This document shows, piece by piece, positions 48,942-58,402 of a stretch of 64,000 nucleotides of DNA. Origin of the DNA: DASUPK01 sp963695805 (lineage in GTDB: Bacteria; Actinomycetota; Thermoleophilia; Solirubrobacterales; 70-9); NCBI GenBank assembly GCA_963695805.1, contig CAVOHV010000015.1, positions 124,001-188,000 on the forward strand, in the 5' to 3' direction. The stretch's first letter is position 1. Each line of letters opens with the position of its first letter. The notes below the pieces were generated by a model. That model made no database searches. It was not told where the DNA came from and saw only the letters and a list, made by a program, of their open reading frames with translations. The translations under genes were made by a program, and so were the position numbers.

Positions 48942-50579
48942 CTAGTGCCGGAAGTGGCGGCGCTTCGTGAAGACCATCGCGACGCCGGCGGCGTCACAGG
49001 CCTCGATCACCTCTGCGTCGCGCTTCGAGCCGCCCGGCTGAATGACGGCGGTTGCACCGATATCGATCGCCGCCTGCGGCCCGTCGGCGAACGGGAAGAA
49101 CGCGTCCGAGGCGACCACCGACCCGCCGAGCAGCGGCTCGGCGTCGGGTCCACGCGAGTCCTTCGCCTTCTCGATCGCCAGGCGCACCGAGTCGACCCGG
49201 CTCATCTGACCCGCTCCGATCCCAAGGGTGGCCCGATCGCGAGCGAGGACGATCGCGTTGGACTTGACGTGGCGAACCACCCTCCAGGCGAAGAGCAGGT
49301 CCTCCCACTGCTGATCGCTCGGCTGGGTCTTGGTAACGACCTCCATCAGCTCTCTCGGCTCCGGGGTCCCATCGGGGTCCTGCACGAGGATCCCGCCCCG
49401 CACCCGTTTGATGTCCGGCTCGATCTGGTGCGTCCGTCGCTCGGTGTCCTCGAGGATGCGAATGCCCTCCTTCTGCTGCAGCACGTCGAGCGCACCGTCC
49501 TCATATTCGGGCGCGATCAGCACCTCGATGAACTGCTCGTGCAGCCCCTCGGCCAACGCCCTGTCCACCGGGCGGTTCAGCGCGATCACGCCGCCAAAGG
49601 CAGACAGCGGATCGCAGGCGAAGGCGGCCTCGTAGGCCCTCATCAAACGGGTCGCGCTGTCGCGCGTCCTCGCATCGACCCCCGCCTCGGCCACTCCGCA
49701 CGGATTGTTGTGCTTGACGATCACGCATCCCGGTCCCTCGAGGTCCGCGAGCAGCGTCCGGGCCGAGTTGAGGTCGAGCACGTTGTTGAACGAGAGCGGT
49801 TTGCCGTGCAGCTTCGCCACCCGCGAGAGGACGTGCGATCGGACCCTCGGCTCGACATACAGTGCCGCCCGTTGGTGCGGATTCTCCCCGTAGGAGAGAT
49901 CGAGCTCCTTCTCCCACGCCGTCACCCAGTGGGACGGCAGCTGCTCGTAGCGGCGTGCGAACCAGCGGCTGATCGCCGCGTCGTAGCGCGCCGTGTACGC
50001 GAACGCCTCGTTCGCGAGCCAGTGTCTGGTCGCCGCGGAGAGCTCCCCCGTCTCCTCCAGCTCGTCGAGTACCGCGTCGTAGCTCTCGGGCCGCACCACC
50101 ACCGCCACGAAGCGGTGATTCTTCGCCGCGGCCCGGATCATCGTCGGCCCTCCGACGTCGATGTTCTCGATCGCCTCCTCCTCGGGAACATCCAGGCCAG
50201 CCACTGTCTGCTCGAACGGATAGAGGTTCACGCAGACGAGGTCGATCGGCTCGATCTCGTGCTCCCGCAGCGTCTCGGAGTGCTCCGGGTTGTCACGAAC
50301 CGCGAGGAGCGCGGCATGCAGATGCGGGTGAAGCGTCTTCACCCGTCCATCGAGGATTTCGGGGAACCCGGTCAGCTCCTCGACGGGCCTCGCGGCGACC
50401 CCGGCCTCGCGCAGCACCGAGAGTGTCCCGCCGGTGGAGATCACCTCCACCCCCTGCTTGGCCAGCCCGGCCGCGAACTCCGCCACGCCGGTCTTGTCGG
50501 CCACCGAGACCAGCGCGCGGCGGACCGGCAGCGATTCGCCGGCCGGCTCCGGGGCGATCTCGGGAGAGGGGGTCGACAC
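48942..50579 (-). CDS. purH: bifunctional AICAR transformylase/IMP cyclohydrolase
   Basis: 545 aa from the GTG at 50579, chosen 13 bp after purN. The N-terminal cyclohydrolase domain has RALVSVADKTGVAEFA and GRVKTLHPHLHAALLAV; the transformylase domain has LSYGENPHQRAALY, LSFNNVLDLNSARTLL, VIVKHNNPCGVAEAG and ACDPLSAFGGVIALN. It makes the last two steps to IMP. Residues about 302-312 (ARTRDSATRLM) are encoded by a copy of the dispersed palindromic repeat, placed just after KHNNPCG, where family members are shorter. Confidence 0.92.
   Translation of the reverse strand: MSTPSPEIAPEPAGESLPVRRALVSVADKTGVAEFAAGLAKQGVEVISTGGTLSVLREAGVAARPVEELTGFPEILDGRVKTLHPHLHAALLAVRDNPEHSETLREHEIEPIDLVCVNLYPFEQTVAGLDVPEEEAIENIDVGGPTMIRAAAKNHRFVAVVVRPESYDAVLDELEETGELSAATRHWLANEAFAYTARYDAAISRWFARRYEQLPSHWVTAWEKELDLSYGENPHQRAALYVEPRVRSHVLSRVAKLHGKPLSFNNVLDLNSARTLLADLEGPGCVIVKHNNPCGVAEAGVDARTRDSATRLMRAYEAAFACDPLSAFGGVIALNRPVDRALAEGLHEQFIEVLIAPEYEDGALDVLQQKEGIRILEDTERRTHQIEPDIKRVRGGILVQDPDGTPEPRELMEVVTKTQPSDQQWEDLLFAWRVVRHVKSNAIVLARDRATLGIGAGQMSRVDSVRLAIEKAKDSRGPDAEPLLGGSVVASDAFFPFADGPQAAIDIGATAVIQPGGSKRDAEVIEACDAAGVAMVFTKRRHFRH
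49646..49675 (+). repeat. palindromic repeat, copy E inside purH
   Basis: Plus strand AACGGGTCGCGC, loop TGTC, GCGCGTCC, TCGCAT. Reads in frame on the minus strand as ARTRDSATRL of PurH. One base of the stem (C to T) turns a G-C pair into a G-U-like pair. Confidence 0.8.
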
Positions 50580-50592
50580 GAGAGAGGCGAGT

Positions 50593-51219
50593 CTAAGACC
50601 CGGGATCGATGTGGACGACCCGAGGATTGTCCTCGTCGATCCGCACCCGCCCCGCCGCAATCAGCCTGATCGTCTCCGGCAGCAGCGCGTGCTCGCTCGC
50701 GTGAATCGCCTTCTCGGCCTCGTCCCAATCCCGACTCGGCGGAATCGGCACCGGCCGCTGCAGGATGATCGGCCCGGAGTCCACCCCCTCGTCGACGAAG
50801 TGCACCGTCACCCCGGTGATCTTCGAGCCATGGTCGATCGCCTGCTGCAGCGCATCGATCCCAGGGAAGGACGGCAGCAGGGCGGGATGCACGTTGATCA
50901 CGCGGTTCCGGAACCGGCCGACGAACTCCGGCGAGAGCAGCTGCATATAGCCGGCGAGCACCACCAGGTCCGCTTCCCGCTCCTCGATCCAGTCGCCGAG
51001 CACCCGATCGCGCGCCGCGCGGTCCCCGTACTCGTCGGTCGGGAAAATCGCCGCCTCGACTCCCGCCTGTCGCGCCCGCTCGAGTGCCCTGGCCCCCGGC
51101 TTGTCGGACCCGACGCCGACGACGTCGATTCCCTCCTCACCGCCATGCAGCTGGTTGAGGATCGCCTGCAGGTTGGTGCCGCTGCCCGAGGCGAGGACCA
51201 CGATGCGGAACTGACTCAC
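50593..51219 (-). CDS. purN: phosphoribosylglycinamide formyltransferase
   Basis: 208 aa. Motifs VLASGSGTNLQAIL, AGYMQLLSPEFV, INVHPALLPSFPGIDAL and VTVHFVDEGVDSGPII supply the Asn, His and Asp of the active site. It transfers formyl from 10-formyl-THF to GAR. It lies between purF (36 bp upstream) and purH in one operon. Confidence 0.93.
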   Translation of the reverse strand: MSQFRIVVLASGSGTNLQAILNQLHGGEEGIDVVGVGSDKPGARALERARQAGVEAAIFPTDEYGDRAARDRVLGDWIEEREADLVVLAGYMQLLSPEFVGRFRNRVINVHPALLPSFPGIDALQQAIDHGSKITGVTVHFVDEGVDSGPIILQRPVPIPPSRDWDEAEKAIHASEHALLPETIRLIAAGRVRIDEDNPRVVHIDPGS

Positions 51220-51255
51220 GTCCGCATCCTTTCGGATCGTCCGGCGCGGGGACGC

Positions 51256-52728
51256 CTACCGAGAGGCCGGAACGACCGCGATGTCCTCGAGCGCGAACTT
51301 GCCGTTCGCCGACTCGGGATCGCCCAGCGGATAGTCGCCCGTGAAGCAGGCATCGCAGTGCTTCTCCCGCGGTGTGCCGATCGCCTCGTACACCGCGTCC
51401 ATCGAGAGGTAGGCCAGGGAGTCCGCTCCCAGCTCCTCCGCGATCTCCTCGACCGTCTTGTCGTGGGCGATCATCTCCTCGCGCGTGGACATGTCGATCC
51501 CGTAGTGGCAGGGATGGCGGATCGGCGGCGCCGAGATCCGCAGGTGGACCTCCTTCGCCCCCGCGTCCTTCAGCATCGCGACGATCTGGCGCGTCGTGTT
51601 GCCGCGCACGATCGAGTCGTCCACGACCACCACCCGCTTGCCGGCGACGATCTCGGGGAGGGGGTTGAACTTCATGCGCAGACCGTGCTTGCGCAGCTCC
51701 TGGCCCGGCTGGATGAAGGTCCTCTGGACGTAGCGGTTCTTGATCAGTCCGTCGTCCTTGGGCAGCCCAGCCGCACGGGCGAACCCGTTGGCCATCGGGT
51801 TGCCGGAGTCCGGCACCGAGATCACCAGATCCGCGTCGACCGGAGCCTCCTCGGCGAGCAGCTCTCCCATCCTGCCGCGCACCTCCTGCAGCACCCGGTT
51901 CTCGAGCCGGGTATCCGGACGCGAGAAGTAGATGTGCTCGAAGACGCACTGCGCGGGCTGCTCCCCCGTGATCACCGGCTTCAACTCGAGGCCCTTGGCC
52001 GTCAGCGACACCATCTCGCCCGGCTGGACTTCCCTGATCATCTGCGCGCCGATGATGTCGAACGCGCAGCTCTCCGAGGCGACCACGAAGCACTCGGGGA
52101 ACCCGTCGCTCGGCTTCATCTTGCCGAGGGCCAGCGGCCGCACGCCGTGCGGGTCGCGAATGGCCACCACGGCGTGCTTGGTCATCACCACGGTCGAGTA
52201 GGCGCCCTCGAGCCGCGGCATCACCTCGGCCACCGCGTCCTCGATCCACTCGTCGCCCTCTCCCGCGGTGCGGGAGAGGAGCGCGGCCATGATCTCCGAG
52301 TCCGAGGTGCCGCGCAGGTGCACGCCCGCCTCGGTGAGCTCGTTGTAGAGCTCGACCGCGTTGGTCAGGTTGCCGTTGTGCGCGAGTGCCAGCTCACGGC
52401 CGTCGTCGCGCCAGACCGGCTGCGCGTTCTCCCAGGCCCCGCCGCCGGTGGTCGAGTAGCGGACGTGGCCGATCGCCATGTCGCCGGCAAGCGCGCGGAG
52501 CTTGTCCTCGTCGAAGACCTGTGAGACCAACCCGAGCTCCCGCAGCGTGGTGATGTGGCCGCCTTCGCAGGTGGCGATCCCCGCCGACTCCTGGCCACGG
52601 TGCTGGAGCGCGTAGAGCCCGAAGTACGCGAGCCGCGCAACGTCGCGGCCGGGCGCGTACACGCCGAATACCCCGCACTCATCGCGCGGGCCATCGCGAT
52701 CGGGAACGTCGAAGCGCGCGTCAGTCAA
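51256..52728 (-). CDS. purF: amidophosphoribosyltransferase
   Basis: 490 aa from a TTG at 52728 (MTDARFDVPDRDGPRDECG). After a short propeptide the N-terminal nucleophile is the Cys of ECGVFGVYAPG. HRGQESAGIAT and YSTTGGGAWENAQPV belong to the glutaminase domain; VVVVDDSIVRGNTTRQIV is the PRPP loop. REKHCDACFTGDYPLG holds Cys residues seen in iron-sulfur type enzymes of Bacillus. First committed step of purine synthesis. No clear Shine-Dalgarno precedes the TTG. Confidence 0.92.
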   Translation of the reverse strand: MTDARFDVPDRDGPRDECGVFGVYAPGRDVARLAYFGLYALQHRGQESAGIATCEGGHITTLRELGLVSQVFDEDKLRALAGDMAIGHVRYSTTGGGAWENAQPVWRDDGRELALAHNGNLTNAVELYNELTEAGVHLRGTSDSEIMAALLSRTAGEGDEWIEDAVAEVMPRLEGAYSTVVMTKHAVVAIRDPHGVRPLALGKMKPSDGFPECFVVASESCAFDIIGAQMIREVQPGEMVSLTAKGLELKPVITGEQPAQCVFEHIYFSRPDTRLENRVLQEVRGRMGELLAEEAPVDADLVISVPDSGNPMANGFARAAGLPKDDGLIKNRYVQRTFIQPGQELRKHGLRMKFNPLPEIVAGKRVVVVDDSIVRGNTTRQIVAMLKDAGAKEVHLRISAPPIRHPCHYGIDMSTREEMIAHDKTVEEIAEELGADSLAYLSMDAVYEAIGTPREKHCDACFTGDYPLGDPESANGKFALEDIAVVPASR

Positions 52729-52904
52729 GTCTTGTGGAGGTATCTCAACCTCTGGAGATCGAATGGGCGAGCAGGAGGTCAGCCCGCAGATTGAGGGTAG
52801 CAGCGGGCAAGGCGCGCCCCGCGGCGTTCACTCCCCCAAAATGCGCCGATTTGCAGGGCCAGAGCCGCTCCCGCCACGGGCAGAGCATTTTTCGATCCCA
52901 CCCG

Positions 52905-54237
52905 CTACTTCTTCTTCTTGGCCTGCTTGATCAGGGTGACCTTGACCTGCTGGGTGTTCGGCACCCCCGCCACGTCGGCCGGGACGAAGTGGATGAAGAC
53001 GGTCACGCTTGCCTTGGCCTTCGCCTTGCTCTTCTTCTTCAGCTGCTTCTTGATCTGCTTGTTGAGCTTCTTCGCCGTCTTGCCAGTCGGCTTCACCGCG
53101 AGCTTGAAGGACGAGGCCTGGGTGATCGTCAGTCCGACCTGCTTGACGCCGGCAGCGGTTGCATTGACGTCAGGCGGGGTGTTCGTCTGGTTCAGCGTCA
53201 CCTGGCCCGGCCCCGGCACCTTGGCATTGATCGACGCCGTGCCCTTCTTCTTGTTCTTCTTGATCGAGTTGACGGTGATCTTGTTGGAGGGCGCCGCGGC
53301 CATGAAACATGGATCGGTGGGACCGGTGATCAGGCTCGGATTCGGCGACCCGCCGTTCAGATTCGCCCGCCCGATGAAGTCGGTCGACCCCGAGTTTCCC
53401 CAGAAGACGAACTGCGAGTTGACCGCCACGCCGCAGACGTCATTGCTGGCTGGGACGGCGCTGGGGATGAACGCGTTGTGCAGGCGAGCCTCCCGCCAAC
53501 CGGCACACGGCCGATCGCCTTGCCCGCATTGCCCCAGTAGAGGAAGTTGGGGTCGACTGCAAGTCCGCAACCTGGCGAAACGGTCGACAGCCCCGGAACG
53601 AAGTTCAGGTTCGGGCCGGCGCCGTCTGCTCCGGCCCTCCCGATCCGGTCTCCGCCGGCGCCGTTGACGTCCAGCCAGTAGACAAAGTTCTGATCGGCGG
53701 CGATCCCGCACGGCATCGACGTCCCGAAGTCGACCAGGCTGGGATTGGGCGCACTGCCGTCGATGTTGGCCCGCCCGATCGTCCCCGTACTGCTGTTCAC
53801 CCAGAAGATCCCGGTGCTGTGACCGCGATGTCGGGTGGTGCGACCAGGAGCGAGAAGCTCACCCCGGCAGCATTGGGGATGAAGTTGGGATTCGCGCCGC
53901 TGCCATCGAGGTTGGCACGCCCGATCGAGCTGGTGGGACCCATGCTTTGGGTCCAGTAGATGAACTTCGAGTCCACGGTGACGCCGTGGACGCCGCTGAG
54001 ACCGCTGATGAACGAGTTGTTCGCGCCGGTGCCGTTGATCTTCGCCCGGCCGATCGTCGTCTGCCCCTCGTTTCCCCAGTAGACGAAGTTGCCGTGCGCG
54101 TGCGGTGGCGCGATCAGCAGGGCCAGGGCCGCGAGCACCGCTGCGGCCAGAAGCGTGAGCACGGCGCGCCTGCGCAGCGGATGGGGCTGCTGTGCGTGAT
54201 GCGAGTGGCCGGCGTGCGAAAAGCGTCGCCCGAGCAC
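52905..54237 (-). pseudogene. secreted propeller-like repeat protein with two frameshifts
   Basis: Start MLGRRFSHAGHSHHAQQ, then a hydrophobic signal segment. Five or more repeats of the type FVYWGN...IGRANIDGS.PNP.FI form a beta-propeller, like YWTD/virginiamycin-lyase repeats. One base seems missing near 53819 and another near 53487; restoring them gives about 444 aa. The last 90 residues are Lys-rich (KKLNKQIKKQLKKKSKAKAK) and look like a basic surface domain. Function unknown; probably extracellular. It lies between purF and purL, where it breaks the purine cluster. Confidence 0.65.
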
Positions 54238-54318
54238 CCTTCGATCCTACTCCGCAATCGCCCTGGTATTCGCCCGATCTAGAGTCGTTCGGGCAGCGAG
54301 CGCCAGGCACGCTCCGCG

Positions 54319-56521
54319 TCAGTCGAGCGCCACCGAGACGTCGCGCTCGGCGGCTGACAGCGAGAGGCGATCCCCGCCGACGGAGCCGATCTCGAATGCA
54401 TCGACGCCGGCCTTCTCGGCCACCGCGAGGAGCTCGTCGAGGCGATCGCTCTCGACGCCGAGGATGACTCCCACCCGGCCCCTCGCCGAACAGGCAACTC
54501 TCGCCGGAGCCACCGCGCAGCTCGACCAGCGGATCGAGGTCGGCCTCGATGCCGGAGCCAGCCGCGATCGCCATCTCCGCCAGCGCGCAGGCGAGGCCGC
54601 CGTCGCTGACGTCGTGAGCGGCCCTGGCGATCCCCTCGCGCGCCGACGTGCCGGACGAAGCCGAGCGCCTCGGCGATGGCATTGATCTCCACCTGCGGCA
54701 GCCCGGCGTCGAGCTCGCCCCGCTGCTTGGCCAGCTCCGAGCCGGCCAGCGAGGGCGCGAATGGGCCGACCAGGACCAGCCGGTCTCCTTCGCCGGGCGC
54801 GATCCCGGGCGCCCGCGCCGGATCGGGCAGTTCGCCGACCATGCCGACGACCGGCGTCGGGTAGATCGGGCCGTGCTCGGTCTCGTTGTAGAGCGAGACG
54901 TTGCCGCCCACGACCGGGAATCCGGAGCCCCAGGCAGGCGTCGGCGAGGCCGAGCGTGGCCCGGTCGAGCTGCCAGGCGACGTTCGGGCTTCTCGGGGTT
55001 GCCGAAGTTGAGGCAGTTGGTCAGGCCGAGCGGCTCGGCGCCGACGCAGGCCAGGTTCTGGGCGCACTCGAACACCGCCTCGATCGTGCCGGCGTACGGA
55101 TCGCAGGCGACCCGCCGCCCGTTGCCGTCGATCGCCACCGCGATCGCCCGGTCGGACTCGGGCAGCATCAGCACGGCCGCGTCCGCTTCCTCTGGCCGCC
55201 GCACCGTCCGCGAGCCGACCACCGAGTCGTACTGCTCGAAAGCCCAGCGCTTCGAGGCGACGTTGGAGGAGGAGAGGAGCCCACAGAGGATCGCCGAGGG
55301 ATCACCCGGGTCGGCCGAGCGCCCGGCGCTCAGCGCGACCAGCTCGCCGAGCGTCTCGGAGTTGCCGTACAGCCAGCCCTGCGGCTCCTCGGGCTCGAGG
55401 TCGTAGAGGGGACATTCGTCGACCAGGGCGGAAACCGGGACGTCCCCGACCTCGACGCCGTCGTCGAGCACCCTGAGCCGTCCGGTCTCCGTCACCTCGC
55501 CGATCGCGGCCGAGCCGGTCTGCCACCGCTCGCAGGTCGCGACGACCTCGTCGAGCTTCGACGGTTCCACCACCGCCAGCATGCGCTCCTGGGACTCGGA
55601 GACCATCACCTCGAAGGGCTCGAGGTCGGCCTCGCGCAGGGGAACGCGCGCCACGTCGATGTCGATCCCAACGCCGCCCTTGGACGCCATCTCCCCGGCC
55701 GAGGAGGTCAGTCCCGCGGCGCCGAGGTCCTGAAGGGACACCAGCAGGTCGCGCTCGAGCAGCTCGAGACAGCACTCGAGCAGCTTCGACTCCTCGAACG
55801 GGTCGCCGATCTGGACGCTGGGCCGCTTCGAGTCGTCACCTGCCTCCAACTCGGCCGAGGCCAGCACCGAGGCGCCGCCGATCCCGTCGCGCCCGGTCGA
55901 GGCGCCCATCATCACCACCAGGTTGCCCGGGCCCGCGGCAGCCGCGCGGATCATCTCGTCGGTGCGGGCGAGGCCGACGCACATGGCGTTGACTAGGCAG
56001 TTGTGCTCGTAGGAGGGCTCGAAGTACACCTCGCCGCCGACGGTCGGCACCCCGATCGAGTTGCCGTAGTGGCCGATCCCGGCGACCGCACCCTCGAACA
56101 GGTAGCGCGACCGCTCGGACGACGGCTCGCCGAACCGCAGCGAGTCGAGCACGGCGATCGGGCGAGCGCCGATCGCGAAGACGTCCCGCAGGATCCCCCC
56201 GACACCGGTCGCGGCACCCTGGAAAGGCTCGACCGCGCTCGGGTGGTTATGGGACTCGACCTTGAAGGCGACGGCGTGGCCGTTACCGACATCGACAGCG
56301 CCGGCGTTCTCGCCCGGACCCATCACCACCCGCTCTCCCTCGGTCGGCAGCCGGACGAGCAGCTTGCGCGAGTGCTTGTAGGCGCAGTGCTCGGACCAGA
56401 GCAGCGAGAACATCGCCAGCTCGACGTCGTTCGGGTCCCGGCCGAGCAGCTCGGTGATGCGCTCGTACTCGAAGTCGGTGAGCCCGAGCTCGCGGTGTCT
56501 TGACTCGGATACCGCGCTCAC
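54319..56521 (-). pseudogene. purL: FGAM synthase II (PurL), four single-base frameshifts near the 3' end
   Basis: From the GTG at 56521. The first 500 residues are intact: SLLWSEHCAYKHSRKLL, VMGPGENAGAVDVGNG, SHNHPSAVEPFQGAATGVGG, GASTGRDGIGGASVLAS. One extra base each near 54987, 54930, 54650 and 54480 shifts the frame, while the correct sequence is found in turn in the other frames (VAWQLDRATLGLADACLG; GGNVSLYNETEHGPIYPTPV; AREGIARAAHDVSDGGLACA; VGVILGVESDRLDELLAV). Without them the protein is 732 aa, the normal size. Since purS, purQ and all neighbours are intact, base-call errors are the best explanation; I would treat the gene as functional. Confidence 0.85.
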
Positions 56522-57189
56522 GCGGCGGCGGCCTGCGGCGAGGCGGCCAGCGCCCGGAAGAGGGCGAGCCCGTCGTCGGATCCGGTCAGAGGATCTACGG
56601 CGTGCTCGGGGTGCGGCATCAGGCCCAGCACGTTGCCCGCCTCGTTGAGCACGCCGGCGACGTCCCGCACGCTGCCGTTCGGGTTCTCGCCCGGCGCGTA
56701 GCGAAACGCGATCCGCCCCCCCGCCTCCATCCGGTCGAGCTGATCGTCCGGGGCGAAATAGCGGCCGCTCATGTGCTTGACCGGAATCGAGAGCCGCTCG
56801 CCCTGTGCGAGCGCGGCCCCGAACGGTCCACCGAAGTCCTCAGCCACCAGCCCGACCTGCCTGCAGATGAAGCGCAGCCCCTCGTTCGGCAGAAGCGCAC
56901 CCGGAAGCAGGCCGGCCTCGCACAGCACCTGAAAGCCGTTGCAGATGCCGAGCACTCGGCCGCCGTCCGCGGCGTAGCGCGCGACAGCCTCCATCGCCGG
57001 AGAGAAGCGCGCGATCGCCCCAGCCCGCAGGTAGTCGCCGTAGGAGAATCCCCCGGGAATGACCACGCCGTCGAGGCCCGAGAGGTCGGTCTCCTCGTGC
57101 CACACGAGCCTGCCATCGCCGACCCTTTGAACCGCCTCGAGCGCATCCCGCTCGTCGCACGAACCCGGGAACTGGATGACCCCGATCAC
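56518..57189 (-). CDS. purQ: FGAM synthase I, glutaminase subunit
   Basis: 223 aa, GTG start at 57189 overlapping purS as GTGA. Class I glutaminase with GGFSYGDYLRAGAIARFSPA, nucleophile Cys in GICNGFQVLCEAGLLPG, and His/Glu in MPHPEHAVDP. It passes ammonia to PurL. The stop overlaps the purL GTG (GTGA). Confidence 0.94.
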   Translation of the reverse strand: MIGVIQFPGSCDERDALEAVQRVGDGRLVWHEETDLSGLDGVVIPGGFSYGDYLRAGAIARFSPAMEAVARYAADGGRVLGICNGFQVLCEAGLLPGALLPNEGLRFICRQVGLVAEDFGGPFGAALAQGERLSIPVKHMSGRYFAPDDQLDRMEAGGRIAFRYAPGENPNGSVRDVAGVLNEAGNVLGLMPHPEHAVDPLTGSDDGLALFRALAASPQAAAA

Positions 57190-57440
57190 GCCGGATCCCC
57201 GCCGTTCCCCGTGGCGCCCTCCTCGACCACGATCTCGTAGTCCTCGATCAGCGGGTTGGCGAGCAGCTTCTCGCTGAGCGAGTCGAGCTTGGCGGGATCG
57301 TCGACCTCCAGCTCGACAAGCCTCCCCACACGGACGTCGTGGATGCCCTCGAAGCCGAGCGCTGGAAGCGCACGCTCCACCGCCTTCCCCTGCGGATCGA
57401 GGATGCCCTCCTTCGGCCGAATCAGCACCTTGGCCTTCAC
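57186..57440 (-). CDS. purS: FGAM synthase, PurS subunit
   Basis: 84 aa: KAKVLIRPKEGILDPQGKAV, LGFEGIHDVRVGRLVELEVD and LLANPLIEDYEIVVEE. PurS bridges PurQ and PurL. The order purS-purQ-purL with 4-bp overlaps shows one translational unit. Confidence 0.93.
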   Translation of the reverse strand: MKAKVLIRPKEGILDPQGKAVERALPALGFEGIHDVRVGRLVELEVDDPAKLDSLSEKLLANPLIEDYEIVVEEGATGNGGDPA

Positions 57441-57547
57441 GTTCCCAGCCTAGCGGCCACCAAGGCGCTCAATTTCGGAGCGAAGGGCGAAGCCCGGAGC
57501 GACTTGTGGGGGGCGCCTGCCGTGGCCGCGGCCTTGTGGCGAAGCCG

Positions 57548-58402
57548 TCAATCGAGCGTCCGGTCGGTGATTCGCTCGTAGGCCTCGACGTACTTCGCCC
57601 GGGTGTTCTGGACGACCTCGTCGGGAAGCTCCGGCCCCGGTGCGGTGTGGTCCCAGCCGACCGAGTCCGAGTAATCGCGGACGTACTGCTTGTCGAAGGA
57701 GGCCTGGGAGCGCCCCGGCTCATAACCGTCCGAGGGCCAGAACCGAGATGAGTCCGGGGTCAGGACCTCGTCGCCGAGCACGATCTCCGCGCCCGGAGAA
57801 CTACCGAACTCGAACTTGGTGTCAGCGACGATGATCCCCCGCTCGGCCGCATGGTCGGCTGCGCGCCGGTAGATCTCGATGGAGATCCGCCGCAGCTCCT
57901 CCATCAGATGCCGGTCGCCGATGATCTCAACGGCCCGGTCGAAGTCGATGTTCTCGTCGTGCTCCCCGAGCTCAGCCTTAGTGGCCGGGGTGAAGATCGG
58001 CTCGGGCAGCTTCTCGGACTCCTTCAGGCCCGACGGCAGCTCGATCCCGCAGACCGCCCCCGTCTCCTGGTACTCGCGCCAGCCCGAGCCCGAGAGATAG
58101 CCGCGGACGACGCACTCGACCGGGTACATCTCGAGCCTGCGGACCCGCATGCCGCGTCCAGCCGCCTCGGGAGGGACGTCCTCGGAGATGAAGTGGTTGG
58201 GCACGATGCCGCCGGTCAGCTCGAACCAGAAGAGCGACATCTGGGTCAGGACCTTGCCCTTGTCTGGAATCTCGGTCGGCAGGATCACGTCGTACACCGA
58301 GATCCGGTCTGAGGCGACCATGATCAGCTCGCCGCCGTCCTCGTAGATCTCCCGGACCTTGCCGGAGCCGTGGTGTTTCAGATCCGCGAGGGACGTGGTC
58401 AT
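57548..58402 (-). CDS. purC: SAICAR synthetase
   Basis: 284 aa from the ATG at 58402, ATGA overlap with the glutaredoxin-like gene. Motifs HHGSGKVREIYEDGGELIMV, ASDRISVYDVILPTEIPDKG, CVVRGYLSGSGWREYQETG and VADTKFEFGSSPGAEIVLGDE, DSSRFWPSDGYEPGRSQASF. It joins CAIR and aspartate. A 107-bp gap follows before purS. Confidence 0.94.
   Translation of the reverse strand: MTTSLADLKHHGSGKVREIYEDGGELIMVASDRISVYDVILPTEIPDKGKVLTQMSLFWFELTGGIVPNHFISEDVPPEAAGRGMRVRRLEMYPVECVVRGYLSGSGWREYQETGAVCGIELPSGLKESEKLPEPIFTPATKAELGEHDENIDFDRAVEIIGDRHLMEELRRISIEIYRRAADHAAERGIIVADTKFEFGSSPGAEIVLGDEVLTPDSSRFWPSDGYEPGRSQASFDKQYVRDYSDSVGWDHTAPGPELPDEVVQNTRAKYVEAYERITDRTLD

Noticed and set aside
53357..56521. A 1054-codon frame that seems to fuse PurL to a secreted repeat protein
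   Set aside because: The middle part is out of frame for both proteins. The join results from indels that remove the true purL stop (54319-54321) and the signal-peptide start of the next gene (54237).
57441..57547. A seventh copy of the palindromic repeat
   Set aside because: Only the neighbouring GGCTTCGCCA stretch (complement of 57532-57541) matches; the hairpin core is missing.
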